Assembly: GCA_021234155.1 (NCBI GenBank)
Contig: JAJEKV010000040.1
Coordinates: forward strand, 8,123,161 to 8,187,160
DNA: 64,000 nt
Origin: Isoetes taiwanensis
Lineage: Eukaryota > Streptophyta > Lycopodiopsida > Isoetales > Isoetaceae
Direction of reading: 5' to 3'
Shown here: positions 23,039-34,332 of the stretch, piece after piece
Layout of the letters: every line of letters starts with the position of its first letter
Numbering within the stretch: the first letter of the stretch is position 1
The notes under the pieces: model-generated
What the model was told of the DNA's origin: nothing
The model's database searches: none
Seen by the model: the letters and a program-made list of their open reading frames with translations, nothing else
Translations under genes and position numbers: made by a program

Positions 23039-24100
23039 TGAAGTAAAAGCTAACTGCTATAGAAACTCTAGCATACAGTAGGCGCTCTAACTACGCCATG
23101 CCACCCCCTTAGCATACAGCCCTTAAAGTGCCAATTTGAGAATCGAATCGACACCGATGTGTGAGATATAGCCCGCCGGCGTGTCACTACCTACCACAAA
23201 ACCCTAGCACACATCCCAAAATAGTGTCGGTTTGAGCACTGAAACGAGCCAAACATACGCTACTATACACCATTGAAAAAGATCTCAAGCAAAGCCCAAT
23301 AAGCCCAAGCTACCAAAATCGACACCGATGATGAGAGATATGATCGATCAGAATTACGCTTTATAAACCCTAAGCATGAACCCGATACATGTAGCAACAT
23401 GCAGGTTGAATATGGCAATCTATAATTGGATCCAAAATCTCATTGTCTTCCTGTATTTCATGGCCTATAGACCATAACTGATGTTTTGCATTCCATGATG
23501 ATGTAGAAATCTATGTTATACAACGATGATTTTAGTGGTACTATAAACGTGGACGAATATTTTAGTTTTAAATAAGTCTTAGATGGCAATAAGCTCTAAA
23601 TTAGATATAATTTTGTGTAGTGCTCGTGGGTGATAAATTTTATCCATTAAAATATTTATACACCTTGGATTGTTGGTATGAAGTGTAATGTAACAACACA
23701 TAGCTGGCATTGACCAACTCCAGAGCAAACCCTCCAACTTTCACGTCATTTTTTGTTCCTTGATTCAAGAAAACTCGACTTAGATTGATATGGAAGAAAG
23801 CAATCAATACAATCTGTATAGATGGCACAATCAAAGTTCAAAAGTTTTTGTCTATGCTCCATATCGACATGAAATCCAATCAATAAATTCTAGGTGTAAC
23901 TAGGTGACTTAATGGAGTTTCAAAAACGTTGTCAATAGAGAGGCGGAAAAAAAAAATTCCAAAGTTCTTGTAGTTGTCAAAGTTGGATAAGAAGGCCTTC
24001 CCAAAAAAAAAAAAGGGGGCTAAATAATTTCATATTTTTATTGAAAACGCCGACCAAGCTATAGTGATAAGATTTTCAGAAATTCAACTATATAGCAACT
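23039..24100 (+). repeat. Repeat A, copy 1, main part
   Basis: About 1 kb nearly identical in order to 33421-34332. Shared landmarks are AACCCGATACATGTAGCAAC, a segment reading ATGATGTAGAAATCTATG, a GTGGACGAATATTTTAG segment and the end GAAAACGCCGACCAAGCTAT. After that end, copy 1 continues directly with AGTGATAAGATTTTCAGAAA, while copy 2 has 2.9 kb of other DNA first. The 5' part contains two related sub-units that both carry GACACCGATG and GAGATAT. No coding content. Confidence 0.75.
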
Positions 24101-24794
24101 TTGCAAAATATAGCTAGTAAAATCAACTCTAATCTAATAGGTATGCATGACTAGTAGGCAACATTAGTCGCAATTACGTAAATATGATTATTGAGGTTGC
24201 AAACATCAAGAGTGCATTCTTGAGGTAAGAATTGAAAGACCGGGATAGTGAATGGAGTGATTATTGGAACATGAGGAAGGAAGCTTTGAAATACACAATG
24301 TATATTCCTTTATACGCCATAGACTAAATGATATGAATCATATTAACTATCAGCATTTTGCAAAATGATTATGTAGATGGCTCGTATTACTATGTCAAAA
24401 TTATGCAGCATCATGCATGATGTTCTTGAGTGTCTTGGAAAGGATTCAATGATGCATTTTTCTTGATGTTGACTATGATGAATTGTTGAGGACTAGGATG
24501 TAACTGGACTAAAAGTCACAATAACAAATTCATAGATTGGAAAGGAATATTTATTAAAAGCCTTAGTGAGAAATTCATAGATTGGAAAGGAATATTTGTG
24601 ATATACAATATATCTTTATGGATTAAATGGAAATTAAAATAGCTTATTATGTAAAACAATGTATTATCATGGACCAAAAAAGGCCCTACTTGAACATGTA
24701 TTAATTAGAAATCATAGATTAAAAGTAGCCAATTACAAAAGAACTTTGGTACACAAAAAGTTCGATGGGATACGTTTTCTTATAAGCTTAATGC
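24101..24794. other. AT-rich intergenic stretch
   Basis: No gene, RNA or clear transposon was recognised. A local duplication of about 40 bp (AAATTCATAGATTGGAAAGG) occurs at 24527 and 24571. Confidence 0.4.
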
Positions 24795-27700
24795 CCGTGT
24801 CGACGCACGAATCACAATCGCATTATTTGGGGTGAGAAAACCGACTAGAGTCGGGGCCAAACATGAGACCCCGATCGGTCAAATTCACGATGTTGGACCA
24901 GCATCCAAGACCCTATTGCTGCAACGCCGCCAGTCGGTTGGAAGGGGACATCAATATACTTGGACCGCGATCTTTACTCGGGGCAACAAAAGGAGGAGAG
25001 AGAGTTCACAAAAAATCGTGCAAGTCGGATAGGGGCGATGGGGATCGGGCTTGGTTAATGGTTGGCATGAAGGTGTTTGTACCTCCGCTGCCAAGCGATG
25101 GCGAGGGGCAGCGATGGGGCCGAGGGACATCTAGAACTTTCACCTCGCGAGGAGCCGAAACCAGATGCAACAACCCGGGACCCGATTAGCAGCTCGGGCA
25201 CCACGGAACGGCCCCGCGCAACCTCCTGAGCCTGGTGCAGACAATCGCCCGCAGGCTGACATAGGGGACGGTGTCTCCTGTATCATGGATGGGGGATTCC
25301 TGGAAGATGGGCAAAGGGCCTTGTTGGGATCGCCACTGATATGGACATCATCTTCTTCACCGAGACATGGAATATCGTGGGCATCCGGTGCCGGACATCC
25401 CGATACGGTGCTTCGCCGCTAATCTTGCCACATGGCAAGCTGAGGATATGGAGGGGTGGCATGCTACTTCAAGATACTATAGCATACGGTCACCCGCCTC
25501 CTGAGGCTATCGGACACGACTTAACCGCTACTGTGGGTGAGAATCTTTGAGCCCTCTCAAAGATCGTCCATTATTTGTGCATCTTTGTTATATACCCCAT
25601 CGCCTCTGTTCTACTGGTCGAGAAGGCGAACCTTGCGGATGTACAAATGCCTTATAGAGATCTGTATGAATGCTTTTGGAAGGGAGTTGGTTCAGCTCAC
25701 GCCGCCTTTGACATGGTAGTGCAATGGTATGATCAATAGTGGTTTAATCGGGGGTTTACTTGCAAGATGATAGACATGATGGTGGGAGCTACCGCGTGGT
25801 AGACTATCTCCTTGCTCGCTGGTAGGACTTGACATGATCGTGGCGAGCTCTCAGGTGGCAATACCTAACAGGAGAGGAAGCTTTGTCTGACCACTATCAC
25901 TTTATGTCACTTTTGATTGGGAGCACTGCGATGGCGCAATCACAGTGTAGAAAACCATCGGGGTTGAGATACACCCCGGAGCTACCCAGCAAGCGTAATA
26001 TGAGTGCAGTATTTGAACGTGAACTACGGAGTTGATGCCCTTTGCACGCTACATGATAGGTGGAATGGCTTGTAAATGCCTTACTCACGGCGGCTAGTGC
26101 ATGCTACTTTGCGCCGAGGATCGCCGCGCGAATGGACCTTTACGATTCCCTCGAAATCCCCGGTTTGGCCGGCGCAAGGCTCTAAAAAGACCTTCGCCTA
26201 CTGCCTCGGGATCCGCGATTCGCGCGCTGAAACATTCGCCAAAAGACTATAGGCATTCTTGAAATTCAAAAGCATCGCGTACATTGCGCAGACCATCGGC
26301 ACGCGACATGTTTGATTTGTTGATGATGAGCGAAAGCTCTTCCGGGCGAGAGGGTGTTGTACAAGAGGCATCAACCACCCGGCAATATTACCGTAGACCG
26401 GTGGATGCATCAAGCTGGAGCTGTGATGATCCCCAGGGCAGGTGCGGGGTTCTAGTCGTAGAGAAATGCCTATTCACGGAGGAAGACATCCAACGGGGCC
26501 TTAGACACCGGCTAATGGTAAAAGCGAAGGACTTCGCGAGGGACTTCAAGCGGAGTTATTGAAATGGGGTGGGCCAGCTTTGCTAGGCCTCGGCAGCGAT
26601 CATTAACCAAGCCATAAGGGAGGGCCTCCCCCGAGAGTGGATGGTTAGCAAGGTCACCCCAATTCATAAGGCAGTGTAGGGATGATTCGCTGCCGCATGA
26701 TCATGGTGAGCCCATTACTTCGCCAAAGCTTTTAGCAGGTGTGGTGGAGAAGAAGTTAACCTGGAGGCTGAGGAAGCCGGAGATAGGTGCTATTGGCTAA
26801 GCGGGGTTTTAAGCCCTGCCCACTCCACAATCGACCATATATATTCACTCTCAGAATCCTTATGGAAGCTACCACTGCACTTAATCTTGTGTGTTGATTT
26901 TAAGATTTCAAAGGCGGCATATGATACTGCTCCCTTCAGACCTGTTGTGGCGATTTGCGGTATTTGATGCCCCACGGGATCTTACAAAATGTCATCTATA
27001 GACTCTATGATGGGATATATCTTTTGCGCATTGCACGCATCGGATCGGCCGAGGTACTTGCACCATAGGGGTTAAACGAGGGATGTCCGTTATCTCCAAC
27101 GCTCTTTGGTCTCTACATTGACAAGTTGGAGACACGGATGCAAGAACATGGGGAAGCGGTGGCCGCGCGTACCAAGGCATACAAGATAAGGCAATTGCTC
27201 TATGCGGTGATGTAGACTTCAAGTTATCCCATATAGCGGGGAGTATCTCGCGTGACATTTGGGCGCTCTTAGTGGGTTACGTGACACAACGAATGGCGGG
27301 TGAACCTGCGAGGAAAACTAAGCTCTGGCGGTCCTCTCGAAGATGATATCCTGCATCTCTATTACGAGGACGGAAGGTGGATGTTGTAGGACCTTCAAGT
27401 ATCCGGAATCGACTTTTGCGCTAGCATGTTATGGATGATCAGGTGGAAAGACGGATTGGCCACGCGGGATGGAAAGCCCTCAGATGATGCGAGAATAGTC
27501 GCTTTCTGAAATGAACCTATGTGATCGGGCGCGTAAGACCACACTCGTAGAAAGCACTTCGTTGAACCAAGATTGTTGTATGGGAGTGAGGCCCGGGCCA
27601 GGCAATTAGCAAGAACACTGGATAAGCTAGAGAGGGTGCAAAAGGCCTTCTTAACATCACCGATCTAGGTATCAAGGACCGCGGTGCCTTATCAGATTTT

Positions 27701-28563
27701 TGCTATATGAGGCTGGTTCCCCCGCCTGCAACATTCGGCTATCTTGCTGACATCTGCATATTTCACAAGGTCACCAGCATGGATGCACAGCGTCTTCGAG
27801 GGCTTTGTGGCAACAAGAGCCACAATTTAAGGGGTATGGCAGAGCACAGCGTAGGGGTTTATAACGTGGTCTATAGACTACCCAATGATTGTGGCTATGC
27901 TTGATGCCCGTGAAAGGCCGCACACTGAATGAGCTTTGCCACCTCTCGGGATAAACCACTGCGTGCAAAGCCTAAAACGTATACACTACCACACGCCAGT
28001 TAATCCAACACCGAACATGGCCCACACCGGTACTTCTGGAAAGCGCATATATCTATGAAGAAACGGAGAGCTATTGCCGGTGAGGACGGGTCCCATCATC
28101 TCGGATTTGAAACGTCGTTGGACCTAGATGGAGGGCGTAGAATCCCGGCATGAGAGAATATGCGCCGCGTTGTTGCCACATGCGACAAGAGGATGAGCAC
28201 CATGCTCGCAAGAGAGTGTCCCGCATATCACCATATCCAAGCAACACATGCTGATCTTAGATGCTCTGAGACACCGCTGCATCAATTCTTTGGCATCGCC
28301 AATGGTTGCACGTCTCGCATCCTACATTTTGCAAGTTCTGCGGTCGGAGAATCCCTTTACGACAAGGCATCTGAGAGCCTACTACCAGGGTTTTTTTCCT
28401 CCCATGTGGGGTTTTTTCATCCCAAAGAGTAGGGACACATTGTATAGTAGCATTTGTCTTTTTGGTGGGGTTTTATCTGCTTTGTGTACTGCATGTACCG
28501 TCTCATAGGTCAAGTTTGGCCTCCGCAGACGTTAAAATATACTTCCTTCCTTCCTTCCTTCTT
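24795..28563 (+). mobile_element. LINE-C copy 1, GC-rich, heavily decayed, (CTTC)n tail
   Basis: Composition jumps from AT-rich to GC-rich and CpG-rich at about 24795. Plus-strand frames show an endonuclease-type I-I-F-F-T-E-T-W (25344-25370) and, further on, S-T-I-D-H-I-Y-S-L, V-D-F-K-x-S-K-A-A-Y-D (26895-26930) and a degenerate Y-A-x-D-V (near 27205). The 3' part ends in a (CTTC)n tail at 28542-28563. Stops are frequent and no long frame survives. A second copy lies at 53016-55135. Confidence 0.7.
28542..28563. repeat. (CTTC)n microsatellite tail of LINE-C
   Basis: Five CTTC units in a row directly after the LINE-C 3' region. Short tandem tails of this type mark the 3' ends of several non-LTR families. 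Confidence 0.85.
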
Positions 28564-29589
28564 ATGTTGGGCATTGTTGGACACCTACGAACAGTGAACT
28601 TTCTATACTTGGGATTGTTGGGCCCCAATGTGAAAATTGTGCCCTTAGATATAACAACTTGTTGCTAAGCACGACAACATCGAGCACTGTCACTAGTAAA
28701 ATTTGATGAGAGTTACAATATGTGTAGAGTACCCAAACACCAAAATAGGGTGCAAACATACTAGATGTTATAACTTCCAATGGCTGGATGTCATCTTTCA
28801 AACTAGTTGTCTTTCTTCATCTACACTTTATCACCACCCCTTCCCCCAAAAATAGACAATCCCCCTCACCCGGTTTGTTTTTTCTCTGCCCTCTGGTGTC
28901 CTGCCTGATCTATCCCATCTACCCTTTGCCCTAAGCCTACTCTATTGCTAGTTTAACTAAAAGCATCTGCACACCATTTATATGATGAGACTTGCATCAG
29001 CCCACTTCTTCCACCCAAGCTATGTTTTGAACGTTGGTGGGGGGAGACCTCAATCTAAAGACCTAACCACTGTGCCAATACCACAATGGTAGAACCATTG
29101 ACTTCATATCACATTAAGGATAGCAGTCTCATGCATCTTTCTCAACCAAAAGCAATACACTTCAGACTAGTTTAAATATTTCAACATGACATATTCCGGG
29201 CCATCTTGGGCGTCATGGCACTAAATTAGATGTGGATATTAATTGAGGCATCCTCTATCTCGATATTTTAGTTTAAGTATTTCAACATGACGGATTCTGG
29301 GCTATCTTGGGCGTCATGGCACGAACATGAGATAAAATTACTATCTATCCATCCATCTACCAAATCTTGATAAAGATTTACTTGAGTGAATCTAGGCAAA
29401 TTAAACCCAATTGTTAGTAAGTAGTGTTCTGCATTATTTGAAAGCTACTCGAGATTAAAAATTATTCCGCACACGCTTCAATGATCTCAAGCTTTAATTT
29501 TATCACCAAGATATGGTCGCTGAACTAAGGTATGGTGGTAGCTCTATGACCAAATAAACGCATCCAAATTTTTTAATTTTATTTCTACT
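28564..29589. other. Intergenic stretch without a recognised gene
   Basis: Mixed composition. A 50-60 bp segment containing ATTTCAACATGAC and TTGGGCGTCATGGCAC is duplicated at about 29177-29223 and 29277-29323. No coding feature supported. Confidence 0.4.
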
Positions 29590-29659
29590 AATGCATGACA
29601 TTATATAAAGGAAAGACTTGAATGCAGTGAGTCTCTAATCAATTCTAAGAGAGATCTGC

Positions 29660-31700
29660 TTTGTGGTCTTCGCAAAGGCTTTTGACACGGTGCATCGGAA
29701 AAAGCTGTGGGCGAGATTGCAAGACCTGAGGGTCCCTGCAGATTTGCAGAATGCATTATACAGGGTGTACAAGACATGTTCAGGCTGATTGCATCTGACA
29801 AGCCAGCATTCGACAACAGTATCGGGGTCCGCCAAGGATGCCCTCTGTCTCCTACATTGTTTGGATTGTACATTGACTAGTTGAAGAGCTAGCTGACTGA
29901 AAATGGGGGCGATGGAGCATACCTCTTGCACCAAATTGTCAGGCAGCTCGTATATGCTGATGATGTGGACCTCCTTGCTTACATTCTGGCAGAGATGCAG
30001 TGCCATCTCGACGCTCTGGACATATTCTGTCGGGTGATTGCCATGTGAGTCAACCTGACCAAGACTAAGATGATCGTCATATCATCCTCACAATAGTCGT
30101 GGGTCCCCTCCTTCAGTTACCGAGGGCAAAATGTAGAAGTGGCATCTAGCTACATGTATTTGGGAGTGGAGTTCCCCTCTAGTATGCAATGGGATGCTTT
30201 CATCCATCTAAGGGTGGCAGCGGGCTGGAAGGCATTGTATGCCATGCAGAACAATAGTCACAGAGCAGAGTTATATAACTGGGCCAGTATTGTCACGTAT
30301 TGTGTATAGTACTTGTACAGTACATCTTCCAAGGTACTATAATATACTCTAGAGTTTTTTTGTACGTTACGTATGTTTGCCATGTGCTGTTCTGTTTTAT
30401 GTATAATATGTACAGTACATTACGTACGGGAAAAATATGATGTTCTTTATGTAAATATTGCAATTTTGCACTTAAAGTTAGATTTTTTGAGGAGTTCCTA
30501 TAAGATCCCAACTATAAGGAGTTGGTTAAGAGGTCTGGCTGGTCAAATAAGAACCTGCAATATAAAGTTCATGTAAATGGATTGAAATTAGTACTAAAGC
30601 AAAGAAATAAAGCACAAAAATTTTACCTGCTCTTTATCGAACACTACAAGAGCTAGAAACATACAATTAGAGTTTTTTTAGTTTTGAAATTGACATTAGA
30701 CATTGGGGGGCACAAAATTGATATGAGGGTATGATTTAAACCCATAAAAAAAAATGACCCTCCTCTTTAGAGGTACAAGACGTACTGTACACTGCCCAAG
30801 GTATTATACATACAAAATCATAGTGTATGGGTACATAAATAACACTGGAGTGGGCCCATCAATCACACCTGTTCAGGGCCTTGGTGGAGCCTATCCTTTT
30901 ATATGAGGCCGGGATCTGGGGCCCCGTGGTGTCCCTAGCTACCTGAAATGATTTAGAGCAGGTACAGAAAGCCTTCTTGACCCGAGCACTAGCAGGGGTG
31001 AAGTCCACAGTCCCATATCAAATTCCTATACATGAGACTGAGACAGGTCTCTTACCTCTTCAGAGGGTAGCCCTGGATCGGCACATCGTCTACCTTCATA
31101 AGGTGGCCACTATGGACGATGCTCGCCTCCCTAGCCTAGCTTACGACGTCGCAATGGGGCCATAACACCTCAAAACCTGTTGGAAGGAAAAGCGAGCTCA
31201 ATGGCTCGCCTGATGGAATGTGCAGGAGCACAGGTGCATACGGGTGCAAATAGAGGCAAATCGCCACAACCTGAGGCAGTACTTTGATGTATGCTTCCTC
31301 AATAAGCTCTGGGATGCCGGCGCTCTTGAACAGGTCAAGACAGCACATTACCAGTGCCATGTGAATCCCTCATTGGAGAGGGGGCCGCAACGTTACCTGC
31401 GTACCCATCTGCCTATAAAAAAGCGCACTTATTGCCTCAATCCACACATGTGCACAATGTCTCCGCATTGAGACATGGAGATGGATTGAGGAACCATGGT
31501 AGGACAGACTCTGTAGATGTTGTCTAATGGAGGCCGTTGAAGATGAATGACATGTCTTATAGAGATGTCCGGCGTATGACCAAATTCGGGCACGCTATGC
31601 TAAATTGGTCAGGCCTAGCCAACTGCTACACGTGATACTCAGGAGGGCTTTAGTCCAGATGCTGGGATTATACCTCTAGGAGATAATGGATCTGCGGGAC
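29660..31700 (+). pseudogene. LINE-A copy 3 reverse transcriptase, degenerate
   Basis: RT motifs are recognisable in several frames: the F-D-T-V catalytic aspartate box, G-C-P-L-S-P, Y-A-D-D and the C-terminal H-x-Y-R-C-P-A-Y-D-type segment near 31560. Stops occur inside (for example after L-Y-I-D near 29878), and the coding sequence is split by the insertion at 30275-30868. Not functional. Confidence 0.75.
30275..30868. mobile_element. Unclassified insertion in LINE-A copy 3
   Basis: AT-rich DNA unrelated to the LINE. The ends are rich in GTACAGTAC/GTACTGTAC-type strings, and both ends carry a CCAAGGTA(C/T)TATA segment, so it may be a foldback-type non-autonomous transposon. The arms are poorly matched and no target duplication is certain. 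No coding capacity. Confidence 0.4.
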
Positions 31701-31922
31701 CAACTCTGTCCCCGGATACACATCTGTCTTGTCTCATATGTATACTTGTATAGTTTGATGGCATTCTTATTATTGCCACAATTTTTCTCTCGAAAACCTT
31801 CTAAGGCAGGGTTTGCTTAACCCGGGCTATAATAGGTCTGATGCGCTCTCTCTTTTGGATCCCATAGGCCGATTGGTCTTCGTGGACGATAAAAGCCTAT
31901 GCTATTTTATTCTATTCTATAC

Positions 31923-32439
31923 ATTCCAATGCTAGTTCACACATATGAATTTGTATTTTGTATTTCCCAAGTCCATCCTCTACACATTCCAATCCTTATT
32001 CATACACATGAATTAATATTTTGTATTTCCTAAAATCCACCCTAACATCCTGGGTTGCATGTATAAACTTATATTTGAATACCCGTTAGCATGCTTCTAC
32101 TCACAATTAGTTGCTCTTCCTCCCTAATACTTGTTTCAAGGGCAAAGAAATGTTGCTACCACTATAAGGTTTAGAAGTTGTGGAAGGCGCATTTCGTACT
32201 TAAGATTTTCGAAGGTTTAAGGTGTGTATTCGTATGGTTATACATATGAATCTGATGGTGGACTGTGGAGTCCGAGTTTTGTGTGAGGAGGGTGCACGAA
32301 TTGTATGTTGAAGTGATAATCGACTACCGATGGGCGATTTTGTGCTTCAAATGTCGCTGGGGAGGCAGCACGTAGGCGCTCCAACGGGGGGCATGAACAG
32401 ATTTTAAACCCAGTTCCAATTTGTCGTTAAGACCTCTTC
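31923..32439. other. Intergenic stretch
   Basis: No gene recognised. A segment containing ACATTCCAAT and TTTTGTATTTCC is duplicated at about 31920-31970 and 31982-32030. Confidence 0.35.
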
Positions 32440-32630
32440 TTGGGCCGAATATGGCTTCACGAAATTCATTGTTGCCCTAAACAGCTCTGCCAGGGTCTTC
32501 ACATGCAACCCTTCTTGGTCGATGCACCTAATCAGAGCAATATTGATACTTCTGTTATTCAAGAGCTAGGAAATTTTATGAAAAAACAACTTCGATTTAG
32601 CAGATACACTGTTTTACATGTGCACAGGTA
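32440..32630 (+). other. Exon-like open segment of unknown identity
   Basis: An open frame without stops runs into a good splice donor (CACAG then GTAAGC at 32631). It lies just ahead of repeat B1, which itself contains exon-like pieces. A second frame over 32425-32560 is also open, so the coding frame is uncertain. The translated sequence does not resemble any family I recognise. It may be the end of a captured or decayed host gene. Confidence 0.3.
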
Positions 32631-32652
32631 AGCATTCGTTTGCTTTGAAATT

Positions 32653-33403
32653 TTTCTAGAACAACACACAAGGGCTACGAATTTGTAATGGCTTTGTTGC
32701 CCACTTGCCTGTATAGCATAACTGAAACAAGTTTGCTTGTTCATCTTTGATTTTTTATTTGCATTCAAGTTGATGCATGCTCATATAATTACATGCTGGT
32801 TAGGTGCACTGCTAGTTAATAGGTGTAGCCTCCACAGCTTTTGAACCTTATAGCCATTTGAGGATTAAATTGTAGTTGGGAAGTAGTGATGCATTTTAGC
32901 AAGAGAACTGCAAGTAGGATAATTGGCACAGTGATTTTTGTTGTGAATGTACAGATTGTCAAACTTCAGAGATTGGCAAAGAAGGTGTGGCCATGATGCT
33001 TTGTTAAGATACAAGTTACATCTGAAATATTTGAGCTAGTTGCTTTGTGGTTTTGGCAGGCATATGTAATAGAACATGGTCATGATTTAATACAGGTATA
33101 GATTGCTGGCTGAAGTTCTGAAGGTTTGCATGCAAAATAAGGTTGTCGGAATGGAAACCACGACTTCTGTTGGATGTTTGATTTCTAGGTGTAGAGGTTG
33201 TGTGCATGCTTGCAGGTCTTATGGCTCTGCCAAAGAGCCAAGTCTGGCAGGGGGTTCAAATCCCCTTAGTTGCATGTCTTTTATATGAGACGCATATACG
33301 TTGACTTGCATATGGACTTGTTGCAATGGTTATCTAATCTTATGCTGAGGTGGAAATGGGTATTTGACCCCATCACGGATTTGGTGGATTTGGTGGATGG
33401 TGT
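32653..33403 (+). repeat. Repeat B, copy 1
   Basis: A direct repeat of about 750 bp also present at 37262-38007 with roughly 95 percent or better agreement by eye. Starts TTTCTAGAACAACACACAAG and ends GGTGGATGGTGT. It contains exon-like pieces bounded by splice-like signals: I-V-K-L-Q-R-L-A-K-K-V-W after an ACAG, and A-Y-V-I-E-H-G-H-D-L-I-Q between GGCAG and GTATAG. A tRNA-like T-arm lies at 33250-33266. It may be a duplicated fragment of a host gene; no complete frame is present. Confidence 0.8.
33222..33266 (+). other. tRNA-like 3' half (hairpin plus T-arm with B box)
   Basis: TGGCTCT-GCCAA-AGAGCCA (33222-33240) is a perfect 7-bp hairpin. After 9 bases comes GGGGG-TTCAAAT-CCCCT (33250-33266), a perfect tRNA T-arm containing the pol III B box GGTTCAAATCC. 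No 5' acceptor strand or D-arm pairs correctly, so this is not a complete tRNA. It is more likely a SINE or tRNA relic. The same structure is repeated in copy B2. Confidence 0.5.
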
Positions 33404-33410
33404 CTATTCA

Positions 33411-34332
33411 TAGCTGACACCAGATGTGTGAGATATAGCCCGTCGAATTGTCTACCGGCTGCCACAGAAACCCTAGCACACATCCCAAAACAGTGTCGAT
33501 TTGAGCACTAAAACAAAGCCAAACATGTAGCTACCATACACTTTTGAAAAGATCTCTGAAGCAGCTTTCCAATAAGCCCAAGCACCTGAAAATCTGACAC
33601 CAGATGTGAGAGATATGACTGATCAAAATTCTGCCATAGAAACCCTAAGCATGAACCCGATACATGTAGCAACATGCAGGTTGAATATGACAATCTATAA
33701 TTGGATCCAAAATCTCATTGTCTTCCTATATTTCATGGCCTATAGACCATAACTGATGTTTTGCATTCCATGATGATGTAGAAATCTATGCTATACAACG
33801 ATGATTTTAGTGGTACTATAAACGTGGACGAATATTTTAGTTTTAAATGTGTTTTAGATGGCAATAAGATCCAAATTAGATATAATTTTGTGTAGTGCTC
33901 GTGGGTGATAAATTTTATCCACTAAAATATTTATACACCTAGAATTGTTGGTACGAAGTGTAATGTAACAACACATAGCTGGCATTGACCAACTCCAGAG
34001 CAAACCCTCCAACTTTCACGTCATTTTTTGTTCCTTGATTCAACAAAACTCGACTTAGATTGATATGGAAGGAAGCAATCAATACAATCTGTAAAGATGG
34101 CACAATCAAAGTTCAAAAGTTTTTGTCTATGCTCTATATCGACATGAAATCCAATCAATAAATTCTAGGTGTAACTAGGTGACTTAATGGAGTTTCAAAA
34201 ACATTGTCAATAGAGAGGCGGAAAAAAAAATTCCAAGTTCTTGCAGTTGGCAAAGTGAATAAGAAGGCCTTCCCAAAAAAAAAAATGGCTAAATAATTTC
34301 ATATTTTTATTGAAAACGCCGACCAAGCTATC
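33411..34332 (+). repeat. Repeat A, copy 2, main part
   Basis: Direct repeat of 23160-24061. It begins with GACACCAGATGTGTGAGATA and ends GAAAACGCCGACCAAGCTAT, exactly where copy 1 goes on uninterrupted. The missing continuation (AGTGATAAGATTTTCAGAAA) is found 2.9 kb further on at 37232, so a later insertion split this copy. Confidence 0.8.

Larger units (their letters stand above)
29590..31922 (+). mobile_element. LINE-A copy 3, 5'-truncated, plus strand, with an insertion
   Basis: Begins inside the RT (F-A-K-A-F-D-T-V-H-R-K-K-L-W near 29670). It then shows G-V-R-Q-G-C-P-L-S-P (near 29830), an intact Y-A-D-D box (29950-29965), V-N-L-T-K-T-K and Y-L-G-V-E-F. About 600 bp of unrelated AT-rich DNA interrupts it (30275-30868), then LINE sequence resumes with L-Y-E-A-G-I-W-G-P. 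The 3' end has GGCCGATTGGTC followed by a TATTCTATTC-type tail at 31905-31922. Same family as the minus-strand copies at 13200 and 14165. Confidence 0.85.

Noticed and set aside
33200-33275. Complete tRNA gene
   Set aside because: The T-arm and a hairpin fit, but no 5' acceptor strand or D-arm pairs and the anticodon loop lacks the invariant T33.
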